Shown: positions 38,401 through 46,262 of the stretch, in pieces | How positions within the stretch are numbered: the first letter of the stretch is position 1 | How the letters are laid out: each line of letters opens with the position of its first letter | Assembly (NCBI GenBank): GCA_013215375.1 | Contig: JABSRB010000011.1 | Coordinates: forward strand, 62,001 to 126,000 | DNA: 64,000 nucleotides | Source of the DNA: Oceanospirillaceae bacterium | GTDB taxonomy: Bacteria > Pseudomonadota > Gammaproteobacteria > Pseudomonadales > Balneatricaceae | Direction of reading: 5' to 3' | The notes under the pieces: generated by a model | Told to the model about the DNA's origin: nothing | Seen by the model: the letters and a program-made list of their open reading frames with translations, nothing else | Database searches by the model: none | Translations under genes and position numbers: made by a program

Positions 38401-40903
38401 TATAACACTGGATCAAGTGCAACCGGCCTCCGAAATAACCACACTGCTGGCATCGGGCGCCATGAGTCACGGTGCATTAGTCGCTAAAGCACACGAGAGC
38501 GTTGCCCATGGCACTAACATCGTCGGCGCGATGAGCAACTGTGGCGAGGGCGGTGAAAACTCCAGTCGTTACAACAGTATTAAAGGCAGCAAGATCAAAC
38601 AGTTTGCCTCGGGCAGATTTGGCATTTGGACCGGCTACTTGGCAGATCCTTGTCTGGAAGAAATCGAAATAAAAATTGCCCAGGGCGCCAAGCCCGGTGA
38701 AGGCGGCCAATTACCCGCCGCTAAAGTCGATGTGGAAATTGCCGCAGCGCGCTGTGCCACACCGGGTGTGGAACTTATTTCACCACCGCCACACCACGAT
38801 ACTTATTCTATCGAAGATTTAGGGCAGCTCATTCACGATGCTAAGGCAGCTAGAGTGCGAGTCATCGTAAAACTGGTTTCTTCCGAGGGCATTGGTACTA
38901 TTGCCGTCGGTGTCGCCAAGGCGGGTGCAGATGTGATCAATGTTGCCGGTAATAACGGTGGCACTGGGGCTGCACAAGTGACTAGTTTAAAAAACACCGG
39001 CCGCTCTGCCGATGTCGGTATTGTAGAAGTGCACCAGGCACTGAGCGAAAACGGCCTGCGCGATAAGGTTATACTGCGCTGTTCCAACTCCCATCAGACC
39101 GGCTTAGACGTGGTTAAATCAGCACTAATGGGCGGCGATTCGTTTGAGTTTGGCACCACCGCACTGATGATGCTCAAATGTGTGATGGCCAAAAACTGTA
39201 ATGTTAAATGCCCAGCGGGCCTGACTACTAACGCGGAAATGTATCAGGGAGATGCCCGCGCGCTCGCCCAGTACTTCATCAATTTGGCTCACGAAGTAAG
39301 AGAGATACTGGCCGCCATTGGCTACCCGTCGCTGCGTGCGATTAGAGGGAAAAGCCAGTTAATGAGCCTGATCAGCCACAGCGCCATCGTCGGGCGCTTA
39401 GATATGACCGGCATGCTGCGTGAAGTCGAGACCATCAGCTACTCGCATCCGGTATATTTAGAGGCCGATTTCAGCGCAGATGATCAGTACCTGATAGCTT
39501 TTAAACGCGACTTTATTAACACCAATGACAACACTATTGATATAAAAGGCCCGGCTCTCAACAATTGCCACAAAACCACCACCGGACAATTCTCCATCGA
39601 TGTCGAGCGTATGCTCAACTACCAGCTTAGCGAGCAGCAAAAGATTGATCATCCTGCCATTATGCAATTACAAAATGGCCGCTGGGTACTGGCCGCTAAC
39701 AGCGTCACCATTCACACCAATAATTCTGCTGGCCAGAGTTTTGCCGCTTTTAACAACAGCGGTATCAATTTAATTCACACTGGTACTTGTAACGATGGCG
39801 TAGCAAAATCGGCCAGTGGTGGGGTGATTGTGATTAAAAACCCTAACCTTGAAAGTGACTCATTAACTGAAAACGTATTGATCGGTAACTTTGCCTTATT
39901 CGGCGCCACCGGCGGTCAAGTATATATCCAAGGCCAAGCCGGTGACCGCTTCGGCGTAAGAAACTCAGGAGCTGTTGCGGTAGTCGAAGGCGTGGGCGAT
40001 TTTTGCTGCGAGTATATGACCCACGGTGCCGTCGTCAATTTAGGTACGTACGGCAAAGGCTTTGGCAATGGCATGAGCGGTGGCAATGCTTACCAATACG
40101 ATCCTAGCGGCGAGCTAAGCAAGCGCTGCAGCCAAGACAGCGTCATCGCGATTCCCCTCACCCAAGACAACCCATTAATTACCGGGCAAGAGCTGGCGCT
40201 ATTGCAACACTTAGAACAGCACGCGGCACACAGCGGCTCCCACTTAGCTAAAAAACTCTTAGATGAATGGTCAACTCAGCGCCAGCACTTTTATGTGGTA
40301 CTACCGCGACCACTGATTAAACATCAGTGCTCAACATCAATACTCAGTGATAACAACAGCTCGGTAATGCTTGAAGAATTGGCGATTTACACCGCCAATA
40401 GACAACTGGATATTTTAATCGCCGCCTATGCAAAATGGCACAGCGATCAACAGGGCATCTTTAATGACCGTGTGCCAGATTATGGCGATTGCGATAGCCC
40501 GCTTATCTGCAACTACATCACCACTACAGGTGTGCTACGCCGCGCTTTAGAGCTGGCGCAAAAGAATAATCAACACAACCTAGATGCCATCGCTAAAGCC
40601 TTGATCATGCATAAAGATCGCAAGTTAATAGACTGGTTAGTGAAGGATGTCAAAGTGGTATTGGCTGATTACTCAGAGCAAGCACTGGCCAGTTTACTAG
40701 CAGACAAACGGGTCACAGATTACAAGCAATCGCTAAACTTACGGGAAGTTTGGGATATTCAAGCACTGGGCACCACCGCTTGGATCATCGAACGCGATCG
40801 CCAAAACCAGCGCGAACTCGCCCAATACCCCGCTTTAGCCACCCAGTTAGCGAAACATTATATGCAGCATTTAGCGGATGTTATGCGCAGTTGCGCCGCA
40901 TAA
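35438..40903 (+). CDS. gltB: Glutamate synthase large subunit (GltB-like), 1821 residues, coupled to a diflavin reductase
   Basis: Class II glutaminase domain with nucleophile Cys17 after a short propeptide (LEYSSCGVGF), then RFSTNTAPNPIFAQPFR and HNGELNT. A central domain follows. The FMN/glutamate synthase domain spans about 980-1370 (MSHGALVAKAHES; NCGEGGE; GEGGQLPAAKV; PPPHHDTYSIEDL; GNNGGTGAAQ). The 3Fe-4S ligands are Cys1248-x5-Cys1254-x3-Cys1258, one residue shorter than the usual x5-x4. The GXGXG domain ends near 1560 (GAVAVVEGVGDFCCEYMTHG). The final 165 residues or so have no GltB counterpart. Usual GltB is about 1500. ATG 35447 is an alternative start. It makes two glutamates from glutamine plus 2-oxoglutarate. 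No GltD follows; a CysJ-like reductase does. Confidence 0.93.
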   Translation: MAKMRSLYDKTLEYSSCGVGFITHKLRVQTHELLNLSHQALCKIPHRGGMNAQGIGDGAGVNIDLSVNFYRHLTGNNSLEEGRFGVGNFFYPIDESAHAQAEQIISDTLQEYGLEILLWRDVKVNPDVLNSASQQAQLSIRQVVFSCPAALTNQSDFEALINEAILDIEEPAFQAENLQGFYPLSISSYTQVYKGRLNSWEVMPYFQDLQHPQHCIKTLFFHTRFSTNTAPNPIFAQPFRRMAHNGELNTDKKNRLSENAISKFQIKIVIFPKGQSDSARLDQTLARRITEDKMDIVEAILAMMPPAWENDATLSDEVRAMLEYYSLSEEKNDGPAAIIFSDGIKIGARLDRLGLRPLRTVETQEYFAVMSEAGQIDFPADTIVRRGRVEAGGMVVFDHARGEIQYTESILASLAAKEDYPLLLEKTRLHLSSLPALTLQDVQIRSELSIAARMVAYSLNQESFKFMLDPMLQSGMEKISAMGYGIAPNALNIDEGGMSRYFSQRFAQITNPPLDSIREADGMTLRVALGPKPNFYQGSTTDKPHQLVLRSPILQPPQLQQIFKQRQLKVESVEALFTPDLVHDTANQKNLLEAIERVCSHVEALARSRWEIIVLTDRNISAQRAAIPAIMIMAAVNQRLIKQGLSFNCSVIFETGQAVSTHDIACLLGFGAAAVCPLSVYYRALELASDDTAAQLSLDNFQKAVEKALMKTMGKFGLCTAESYIGGEFFEANFIDTKEPQLAKFFPNIDSPIGGIRFADLAKSASHWHRKISSIQGSNEIPVLGLFKERSDGPGHTFGNTSVREYLNMTQEQILYTDDQEILEQRQILPIDDSYRDLGFEKLSAQQIDRATITSAYRSFCENLYAERDKRPASLRDVLQLAINMDSAQSIEDFSQCLATFNLEGNASYAVQGLNVAHIEASQWLVTLSKPTPARYIALTAAIKAHFPNSTLDTLTVNNLDIAANGLTIVLNRAAHVFFTKIHSAPAAITLDQVQPASEITTLLASGAMSHGALVAKAHESVAHGTNIVGAMSNCGEGGENSSRYNSIKGSKIKQFASGRFGIWTGYLADPCLEEIEIKIAQGAKPGEGGQLPAAKVDVEIAAARCATPGVELISPPPHHDTYSIEDLGQLIHDAKAARVRVIVKLVSSEGIGTIAVGVAKAGADVINVAGNNGGTGAAQVTSLKNTGRSADVGIVEVHQALSENGLRDKVILRCSNSHQTGLDVVKSALMGGDSFEFGTTALMMLKCVMAKNCNVKCPAGLTTNAEMYQGDARALAQYFINLAHEVREILAAIGYPSLRAIRGKSQLMSLISHSAIVGRLDMTGMLREVETISYSHPVYLEADFSADDQYLIAFKRDFINTNDNTIDIKGPALNNCHKTTTGQFSIDVERMLNYQLSEQQKIDHPAIMQLQNGRWVLAANSVTIHTNNSAGQSFAAFNNSGINLIHTGTCNDGVAKSASGGVIVIKNPNLESDSLTENVLIGNFALFGATGGQVYIQGQAGDRFGVRNSGAVAVVEGVGDFCCEYMTHGAVVNLGTYGKGFGNGMSGGNAYQYDPSGELSKRCSQDSVIAIPLTQDNPLITGQELALLQHLEQHAAHSGSHLAKKLLDEWSTQRQHFYVVLPRPLIKHQCSTSILSDNNSSVMLEELAIYTANRQLDILIAAYAKWHSDQQGIFNDRVPDYGDCDSPLICNYITTTGVLRRALELAQKNNQHNLDAIAKALIMHKDRKLIDWLVKDVKVVLADYSEQALASLLADKRVTDYKQSLNLREVWDIQALGTTAWIIERDRQNQRELAQYPALATQLAKHYMQHLADVMRSCAA

Positions 40904-40955
40904 ATCACCACCAGCGCCTGCCCTATTAGACACAGAAGTATTGGAGTTATGCCAA

Positions 40956-42869
40956 ATGAGTCATGCAGAAAAGGAAGTACCTCAAAGCCAGCGATTAAGC
41001 CAAGTCACTAATCAGGCTAGCCATCCATTAACTAGTCAATCAACGGGTCGATCAACAGACCAAGCACCAGCGCAAGCAAACATACTGGCACCGAGCCAGA
41101 TTCCCTTTATCCCCCAGGATCTGCCGTTTAATAATCTGCAGCGACAGTGGTTAGGCGGCTTTTTAGCAGGTTTGCATAGCCGCTTGTTAGTGGTAGAAGG
41201 TAACGCAGGCCAAAGCGCCGCAGCCCCTATAAACCACCGCCCTATCACCATTATTTACGGCAGCCAAACGGGTAATGCCGAAGCGGTGGCAGAACAGGCG
41301 GCCACTGCTGCCAAAGCACAAGGATTAACCCCCACTGTATTAGATATGGACGATGTCGATTTGGCGCTACTGAGCAGCATCGAGCGTTTATTAATAGTAA
41401 CCAGCACCTATGGTGAGGGAGAAATGCCTGATAACGCGCAAGCGCTATGGGATGCGATCAGTGATGATCTAACCCCGAGACTAGAGCAACTGCACTACAG
41501 CGTTTTAGCGCTCGGAGATACTAGCTACGATGAATTTTGCCTCGCCGGTAAACTCTGGGATGAGCGCTTAGCGCAGCTTGGCGCCCAGCGCATTAATAAA
41601 CGCATCGATTGTGATATTGACTATGAAGCGCCAGCGCAAAGCTGGATAGATGACACACTACCAAATATCGCCAGTAAAGGCGCTGACGCCACAAACGCTA
41701 ACAGCGCAGCGAACACTGGCGAAGCACCGAAAAAAGCGAAATCAACATACAACCGTAACAACCCACTACAAGCGACGTTAACCTGTAAAACGGTACTGAC
41801 GCAACCCGCCTCCAGCAAAGAAGTAATGCATTTTGAATTCTCTTTAGGCGATTCTGGTGAAACTTATCAGGCCGGTGATGCACTTAATATCATCGCGCTG
41901 AATCGCCCAGAGTTAGTCTCCCAGATACTGCAATTTTTTGCTGTGGATGGCGCTAAAACAGCCACTAGTTCTGAACTTAGCTACACTCAACTACTCAGCC
42001 AGCAACTGGAAATACGCAACCCCAGCAAAGAGTTAGTAGCAGCGCTCGCCACTCTTAGTGACGATAAACAACTCAATGACTTACTGTGGCAAGACGACAA
42101 AGCGCCCCTCGTTAATTTCCTCTGGGGTAAAGATTGCCTAGACCTGCTAACCACTTATGCGGATGACAAAAAACAGCAATTCAACATCGAAGACTTTATC
42201 GGCCTGTGCAAACCTCTAGCACCAAGGGCTTATTCAATATCTTCGTGCATCGAAAAACACCCGGGGGAAGTGCATTTAACCATTGGCAGTGTGCGTTATA
42301 ACCATCAACAGCGCGAACACTTTGGCGTCTGCTCCACCTACCTCGCGGATATCGCCGAAGTCGGCGAGAGCATCGCCTGCTACTTCTCACCCAATAAAAA
42401 CTTTGCTATTCCAACTGATGGCTCACTACCTATCATCATGGTGGGCCCAGGCACCGGTATCGCACCCTTTAGAGCCTTCCTCGAAGCGCGCGAAACTTCT
42501 GCAGCCAGCGGTGCTAACTGGCTGTTCTTTGGCGATCGCAACAGCGGCACTGATTTTTTGTATCGCGAAGAATTGCAGGCAATGCAACAAAGCGGCCTGC
42601 TCACCCAGCTAGACCTAGCTTTCTCCCGTGATCAAAGTAAAAAAATCTATGTGCAAGATAAGATGCGCGAACAAGGCGCACAGTTATTTAAGTATTTAGA
42701 GCAAGGCGCCTACTTCTACATCTGTGGCGATGCGCTACGCATGGCAAAGGATGTCGAAAAAGCCCTGCATGATGTAGTGGCCAAGCACGGCCAGATGAGT
42801 GCCGAGCAAGCGGTTGATTACATCAATAAATTGAAGAAGAACAAACGTTATGTGAGAGATGTTTATTAG
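40956..42869 (+). CDS. CysJ-like NADPH diflavin reductase next to the glutamate synthase
   Basis: 637 residues from ATG 40956 with TTGGAG in front; an in-frame frame from 40878 overlaps gltB and is unlikely. The N-terminal 90 residues are a Gln/Ser-rich linker. The flavodoxin domain follows (IYGSQTGNAEA near 92), then the FAD domain (RAYSISS, GVCSTYL), the NADPH domain (MVGPGTGIAPFRAFLEAR, YICGDALRMA) and RYVRDVY at the end, as in CysJ. It begins 52 bp after the gltB stop on the same strand. In ordinary NADPH-GOGAT, GltD supplies electrons; in Fd-GOGAT, ferredoxin does. Here this diflavin protein is the obvious donor. It is a paralogue of the reductase at 380-2137. Confidence 0.92.
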   Translation: MSHAEKEVPQSQRLSQVTNQASHPLTSQSTGRSTDQAPAQANILAPSQIPFIPQDLPFNNLQRQWLGGFLAGLHSRLLVVEGNAGQSAAAPINHRPITIIYGSQTGNAEAVAEQAATAAKAQGLTPTVLDMDDVDLALLSSIERLLIVTSTYGEGEMPDNAQALWDAISDDLTPRLEQLHYSVLALGDTSYDEFCLAGKLWDERLAQLGAQRINKRIDCDIDYEAPAQSWIDDTLPNIASKGADATNANSAANTGEAPKKAKSTYNRNNPLQATLTCKTVLTQPASSKEVMHFEFSLGDSGETYQAGDALNIIALNRPELVSQILQFFAVDGAKTATSSELSYTQLLSQQLEIRNPSKELVAALATLSDDKQLNDLLWQDDKAPLVNFLWGKDCLDLLTTYADDKKQQFNIEDFIGLCKPLAPRAYSISSCIEKHPGEVHLTIGSVRYNHQQREHFGVCSTYLADIAEVGESIACYFSPNKNFAIPTDGSLPIIMVGPGTGIAPFRAFLEARETSAASGANWLFFGDRNSGTDFLYREELQAMQQSGLLTQLDLAFSRDQSKKIYVQDKMREQGAQLFKYLEQGAYFYICGDALRMAKDVEKALHDVVAKHGQMSAEQAVDYINKLKKNKRYVRDVY

Positions 42870-42970
42870 CTATTAAATATAAAAAGAGGATGCAAAAGGT
42901 GCAGTAAGCCGAGCGAGCAAACTAGCAGCCACTCACCTAGGCTGCTTTAAGCCCGCTATTTCTTAATGAC

Positions 42971-43411
42971 TCAAGTCACCGAAATCACAGCACCTATGAA
43001 CAATAGAGTTGCGCCAGCCACTTTCTTAAAAGTTATCGGATCAACCGGAGAGGCTAACATTCCAAAATGACTCACTATCATTGCTGTCAATATTGAGCCG
43101 GCAATAGTGAGTGTTGTTAATTTTCTGACGCCGATGATCGGGATCAGGAAAGTGATACTAAACACAATGAATGCACTCACCACCCCGGTTAGATATAAAT
43201 ACGGCGGCACCGATTTAAATTTATAAATGGTCTCGTGCTCACCAAATAGAGCAAAGAGCACCACGGCAGTAATAAACGCCACAAAATAAAATGAAATACT
43301 GGCGGTGAGCGATGATCCTAAATGTTTTGCGACAGCAGCATTCATTGGCATATAAATTGATGAAATCACTCCAATGAGTAACGCAAATATTATGTACATT
43401 CCGGTCTGCAT
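42971..43411 (-). CDS. DMT-family small membrane protein (YdcZ/DUF606-like)
   Basis: 146 residues, five predicted helices. FALLIGVISSIYMPMNAAVAKHLG at the N-terminus and IPIIGVRKLTTLTIAGSI in the middle fit the YdcZ half-size EamA-like family. AGGAGAG precedes ATG. Last gene of the minus-strand run of small genes at 43-46.8 kb. The substrate is unknown. Confidence 0.75.
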   Translation of the reverse strand: MQTGMYIIFALLIGVISSIYMPMNAAVAKHLGSSLTASISFYFVAFITAVVLFALFGEHETIYKFKSVPPYLYLTGVVSAFIVFSITFLIPIIGVRKLTTLTIAGSILTAMIVSHFGMLASPVDPITFKKVAGATLLFIGAVISVT

Positions 43412-43608
43412 TGGGCTCTCCTAGTATTATTGATGCATGGCTAACATCGCTTGCAGGTAGTTTTTGCAAGGCATGTGATCCTATCTTTATCCGCTACTTA
43501 TGACCTAAGATTCATCTAACGCGTGGCATTAAAACGGCGCAGAAACACCAAAACCGTCGCCGTTGACACCTTTATGTAAGTACATTAACAGTTAACCAAG
43601 ATCGCTTA

Positions 43609-44037
43609 TTAATGGCATGATTTACCATGCTTTTGCAATCTCCAATAATTATAGGGCCAGGGGGTTAAAAAGCCTGCTAATAGCGCTATAGGTATAACCC
43701 ACCATGTCAGTATCGCTCCGCCTGTCAAGGCATAGTCTGTAAGGTTCATCGCCGCCTCCATCGCCAACATTGATATAAAGCTCATACCAAAGGCCGTCTT
43801 AAGTGCATCACGCAAACTGAAATTAGCTCTATATAAAATAATGGTTTCCAGCATAATACTGGTAAGAAGCCCATTAAACATAGCTAACAGCAAAACAGTG
43901 AAAGTCGAAAGGCTATGTTCAATGAATTGAAAATAAGCAATGGTGCCAAAATCCCCAATCGCACAACCAATCAAACACCATTTAGTATTATGTGCGCTCT
44001 TTAGCCAATTCTTGCGGTTATTCCAAACAATGCTCAT
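43609..44037 (-). CDS. DUF4396-like four-helix membrane protein
   Basis: 142 residues, four hydrophobic segments. Segments such as GCAIGDFGTIAYFQF, MSFISMLAMEAAMNLTDY and PIALLAGFLTPWPYNYWRL fit DUF4396, a metal-resistance-associated domain of unknown function; the C-terminal HGKSCH may bind metal. It follows an attC-like inverted repeat. The preceding regulator gene has a CxxC heavy-metal-like start, which would agree with a metal role. Confidence 0.7.
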   Translation of the reverse strand: MSIVWNNRKNWLKSAHNTKWCLIGCAIGDFGTIAYFQFIEHSLSTFTVLLLAMFNGLLTSIMLETIILYRANFSLRDALKTAFGMSFISMLAMEAAMNLTDYALTGGAILTWWVIPIALLAGFLTPWPYNYWRLQKHGKSCH

Positions 44038-44063
44038 TGCGGTACTCCAAATAATAAATCATT

Positions 44064-44125
44064 GGATAACATTCTAAGCTGTTAGGCTCATAACGTTGTT
44101 ACATCCTTTCTAAGCATTGTTATAC
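44064..44125. repeat. attC-like inverted repeat after the AraC-family gene
   Basis: On the minus strand, arms ATAACAATGCTTAG and CTTAGAATGTTAT pair, with TATAAC at one end and GTTATCC at the other (62 bp, at the short end of attC sizes). It begins 3 bp after the AraC-family stop. End consensus is imperfect, so this is weaker than the site at 46158-46262. Confidence 0.4.
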
Positions 44126-44128
44126 AAT

Positions 44129-44704
44129 TTACAGTTTATCTAAGGAGTTCCTCAGTTTTTGGTTTTTTAATGAGCGGAAATAACTAGGGGTTAACCCTGT
44201 GACCTTTTTAAACTGGCCACTCAAATGAGCCACACTGCTGTAATCTAATTGAAAAGCAATTTCCCCTAGCGCCATTTCCCCATAAACTAACAGCTCCTTC
44301 ACCTTCTCAACCCGCAGTCGAATGAAATACTGCTCTATGGTTATCCCTTCAACAACAGAAAACAAATGGCTCAAATAGTTATATTCCCGCTGAACTGCTT
44401 GGCTAATATGCTCAGATAGCACCTTTTTGTCGACCCCATCTATGTGCTGAAGATACTCAAGGCATGATTTTTTAATAGCCTCAATCAGCTTACTTTTTTT
44501 ATCATTGAGAATAGCAAAGCCCAAAGCGTCTAAATCAGCGCCCAGCAATATTTTTACATCGTCAGATAACTTGGCTCCTTGATAATCAGCAAAATCTATC
44601 TCGCCAAGATCAACAGAGGCATAGCTTAAATCCATATTATTTAATACATTTTTGACTGCTAAACAGCATCTGTCGCAGACCATATTTTTAATATATATTT
44701 TCAT
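44129..44704 (-). CDS. AraC-family regulator with N-terminal CxxC (heavy-metal-like) segment
   Basis: 191 residues. The N-terminus MKIYIKNMVCDRCC contains a CxxC pattern like heavy-metal-associated domains, followed by about 100 residues of linker. The C-terminal HTH_18 domain spans about 100-185 (EQYFIRLRVEKVKELL, LGEIAFQLDYSSVAHLSGQF, GLTPSYFR). Short AraC proteins of this form occur in mobile and metal-related contexts. The likely role is metal or thiol sensing; the target is unknown. Confidence 0.85.
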   Translation of the reverse strand: MKIYIKNMVCDRCCLAVKNVLNNMDLSYASVDLGEIDFADYQGAKLSDDVKILLGADLDALGFAILNDKKSKLIEAIKKSCLEYLQHIDGVDKKVLSEHISQAVQREYNYLSHLFSVVEGITIEQYFIRLRVEKVKELLVYGEMALGEIAFQLDYSSVAHLSGQFKKVTGLTPSYFRSLKNQKLRNSLDKL

Positions 44705-44728
44705 TTTTTTGAATCACTTAACCGTTAA

Positions 44729-44836
44729 CTTTAACGCTATGGATATTTCACACTCTGTATCCATCCAACCTGACCAGGCCGAGCAATGAAAGCGGTGTTC
44801 GTTGTTGCAGACATAAATACCATGAGAGCGTTAAGT
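44729..44836. repeat. attC-like inverted repeat after the NTF2-like gene
   Basis: 108 bp beginning 2 bp from the NTF2-like stop. End motifs: ACTTAAC (perfect RYYYAAC) and GTTAAAG (6/7 of GTTRRRY) on the minus strand. Outer arms TTAACGCT...ATGG...TATTT pair with a 3-4 nt bulge. It fits an integron attC site in size and position. Confidence 0.5.
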
Positions 44837-44837
44837 T

Positions 44838-45236
44838 TTAATTTATATGAAATGTTGATGTTATTACTTTCCAGTGGTTATCAACTTTAATTAAATTATA
44901 CGATTGGCGCCACTCACGTATTAGAATGCGACTTTCATTGAGCATCTCCCAGGTCAATGAGACCAACATGCTTTTCTGACCCATTGGAATTACTTCATAA
45001 TCTTTAGTAGTGAAATATTGGTACCCTTCAATATTCCATTTATTGAGAGCCTTACTAAAAAAATCCTTTGCCATTTCATGAGTAGGCATGCTCTCTAATG
45101 TGCCGTCAGCACGGACGCTAATAAACGGCTCTGTAAACAAATTGGAGAAGGCATCCATGTCACCACTATCAAAAATAGTGTTGTATCCATCAAAAAATCT
45201 TTTCGCTTCTACGACCATAAATTTATCGTTCATCAT
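44838..45236 (-). CDS. NTF2/SnoaL-like protein
   Basis: About 132 residues (ATG 45236; a GTG two codons earlier is possible). The N-terminal helix FFDGYNTIFDSGDMDAFSNL and the beta-sheet region (YNLIKVDNHWKVITSTFHI) are typical of the NTF2-like cone fold with a ligand pocket. Enzymatic role unknown. No clear RBS, as is common in gene cassettes. An attC-like repeat follows. Confidence 0.8.
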   Translation of the reverse strand: MMNDKFMVVEAKRFFDGYNTIFDSGDMDAFSNLFTEPFISVRADGTLESMPTHEMAKDFFSKALNKWNIEGYQYFTTKDYEVIPMGQKSMLVSLTWEMLNESRILIREWRQSYNLIKVDNHWKVITSTFHIN

Positions 45237-45555
45237 ATTCACTATGTATGCCTAATATGGGAATTTTCATTTTTTATATTTGTTATTTTTTTAGGTTTAT
45301 CGAGCACAATACGCCCTCACGATATTCCTTATCCAACGAGCTAACTTATAAGGGTGGATATCAAGGTTTTGAGCGACATCATTACTTTTTATTACCATCA
45401 AGATATGACATTTCAACAGCAGAAACCTCAAACTCTTCTAAATATTTCCAAGTATGGCAAGGTTTACTGTATTTGGGCTTGAGACACATTTTCCATAGTT
45501 AGGGTTTTGTGTCCGCTATATAGAGGGAAGTTCAGAGTCTGATTGGCTGACCTTG
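45237..45555. other. 319-bp spacer with a truncated attC remnant
   Basis: After the cupin stop the minus strand continues TAACAAGG...CAGACTCTG, like the left half of the GNAT attC (TAACAAAA...CAGACTCCG), but no right half with GTTATGC is found. A 35-codon frame on the minus strand (45382-45489) is possible but unrecognised. Confidence 0.45.
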
Positions 45556-46161
45556 TTATGCATTGGTGATTACCGGCATTTCAAAGCTCCCCCTTCTCCA
45601 TAGATTTAAAATTAGTACCGGTTTATTACCTGCTTTTATAGAGTGGATGACATTAGGAAGATGATGAATTACTTCCCCAGCAAATTTCCTGCAAGCCTTT
45701 TGATTGTCTGATTGCCACCATACATTCCCAGCTAAAATCACATAAAGCTCTTCTGGTGAATGCTTATGATTAGGATAAGTTATGTTAGGTTCCAAAAGCA
45801 TGATCTCCATAAGACCTTTAGAGAAGAGAATTGGGCCTTCTACATCTGCTATTGGAAACCAAGCTGTGTTATTAAAGAAATCCAAGCCAAAATCATCCGC
45901 CTGATATGGCTGTCTCCACTGCTGACTCTGATATGTCTCTTGAATTTCGTGAACAATACTAATTGTTGAGGGAGCTGTATTACCAACCTTTAGTACTGAT
46001 GCAGCTATCGGCAAGATAGAAGGCTTCAGATCAACTGCGGACAATTGATTCAGTTCGGGAAAGTCATTCCTGAATGATGATGCAATTTTATTGTCCACAT
46101 TCTCCAAAGTGCCAAGAGCTAATTCATAAAGCATGTGACTAAAATTCCCATTTAAATGCAT
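45556..46161 (-). CDS. DMSP-lyase-family cupin (DddQ/DddL-like), integron cassette cargo
   Basis: About 201 residues if started at ATG 46161, only 2 bp inside the cassette. Reading further upstream goes through the attC site, so it is rejected; ATG 46134 is the alternative. Cupin motif 1 PNHKHSPEELYVILAG fits HxHx3Ex6G, and motif 2 IHHLPNVIHSIKAGNKP supplies the last His. The layout WW...GEVIHHLPNVIHS...LNLWRRG matches dimethylsulfoniopropionate lyases of the DddL/DddQ/DddW group, which release dimethyl sulfide and acrylate. Activity cannot be read from sequence, since many relatives are untested. Its stop TAA lies in GCATAAC (minus strand), the right cassette end. Confidence 0.72.
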   Translation of the reverse strand: MHLNGNFSHMLYELALGTLENVDNKIASSFRNDFPELNQLSAVDLKPSILPIAASVLKVGNTAPSTISIVHEIQETYQSQQWRQPYQADDFGLDFFNNTAWFPIADVEGPILFSKGLMEIMLLEPNITYPNHKHSPEELYVILAGNVWWQSDNQKACRKFAGEVIHHLPNVIHSIKAGNKPVLILNLWRRGSFEMPVITNA

Positions 46162-46262
46162 AACACCAACCACAACAGCGTAGTAAGCTTGGCGATTTTT
46201 GTGCGTCTTTATGCACAAAAGATGCCACGCTTACGGAGTCTGCTTGCTGGTTTTTGTTACGT
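46158..46262 (-). repeat. Integron attC recombination site between the GNAT and cupin cassettes
   Basis: 105 bp. On the minus strand it opens with ACGTAAC and closes with GTTATGC. Inner arms GTAAGC-TGGC-AT-TTTGTGC pair with GCACAAA-AT-GCCA-GCTTAC. Crucially, each flanking cassette has matched ends. GNAT begins after GTTACGT (46797-46791) and ends ACGTAAC; the cupin cassette begins GTTATGC and ends GCATAAC (45561-45555). This reverse-complement pairing of a cassette's own start with its own R'' is diagnostic of integron cassettes. TTGTTGTGGTTGG before GTTATGC recalls Vibrio VCR repeats. The GNAT stop codon lies in R''. Confidence 0.8.

Noticed and set aside
43412-43608. Possible attC after the DUF4396 gene (ATCTAAC/GTTAGAT end)
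   Set aside because: One end motif is perfect but no paired arms or matching second end were found.
45248-45502. 84-codon plus-strand frame in the cassette region
   Set aside because: Opposite strand to all neighbours and no family; the spacer holds a truncated attC instead.
46162-46218. Upstream extension of the DMSP-lyase-like cupin
   Set aside because: It is the attC site read in frame, not protein.
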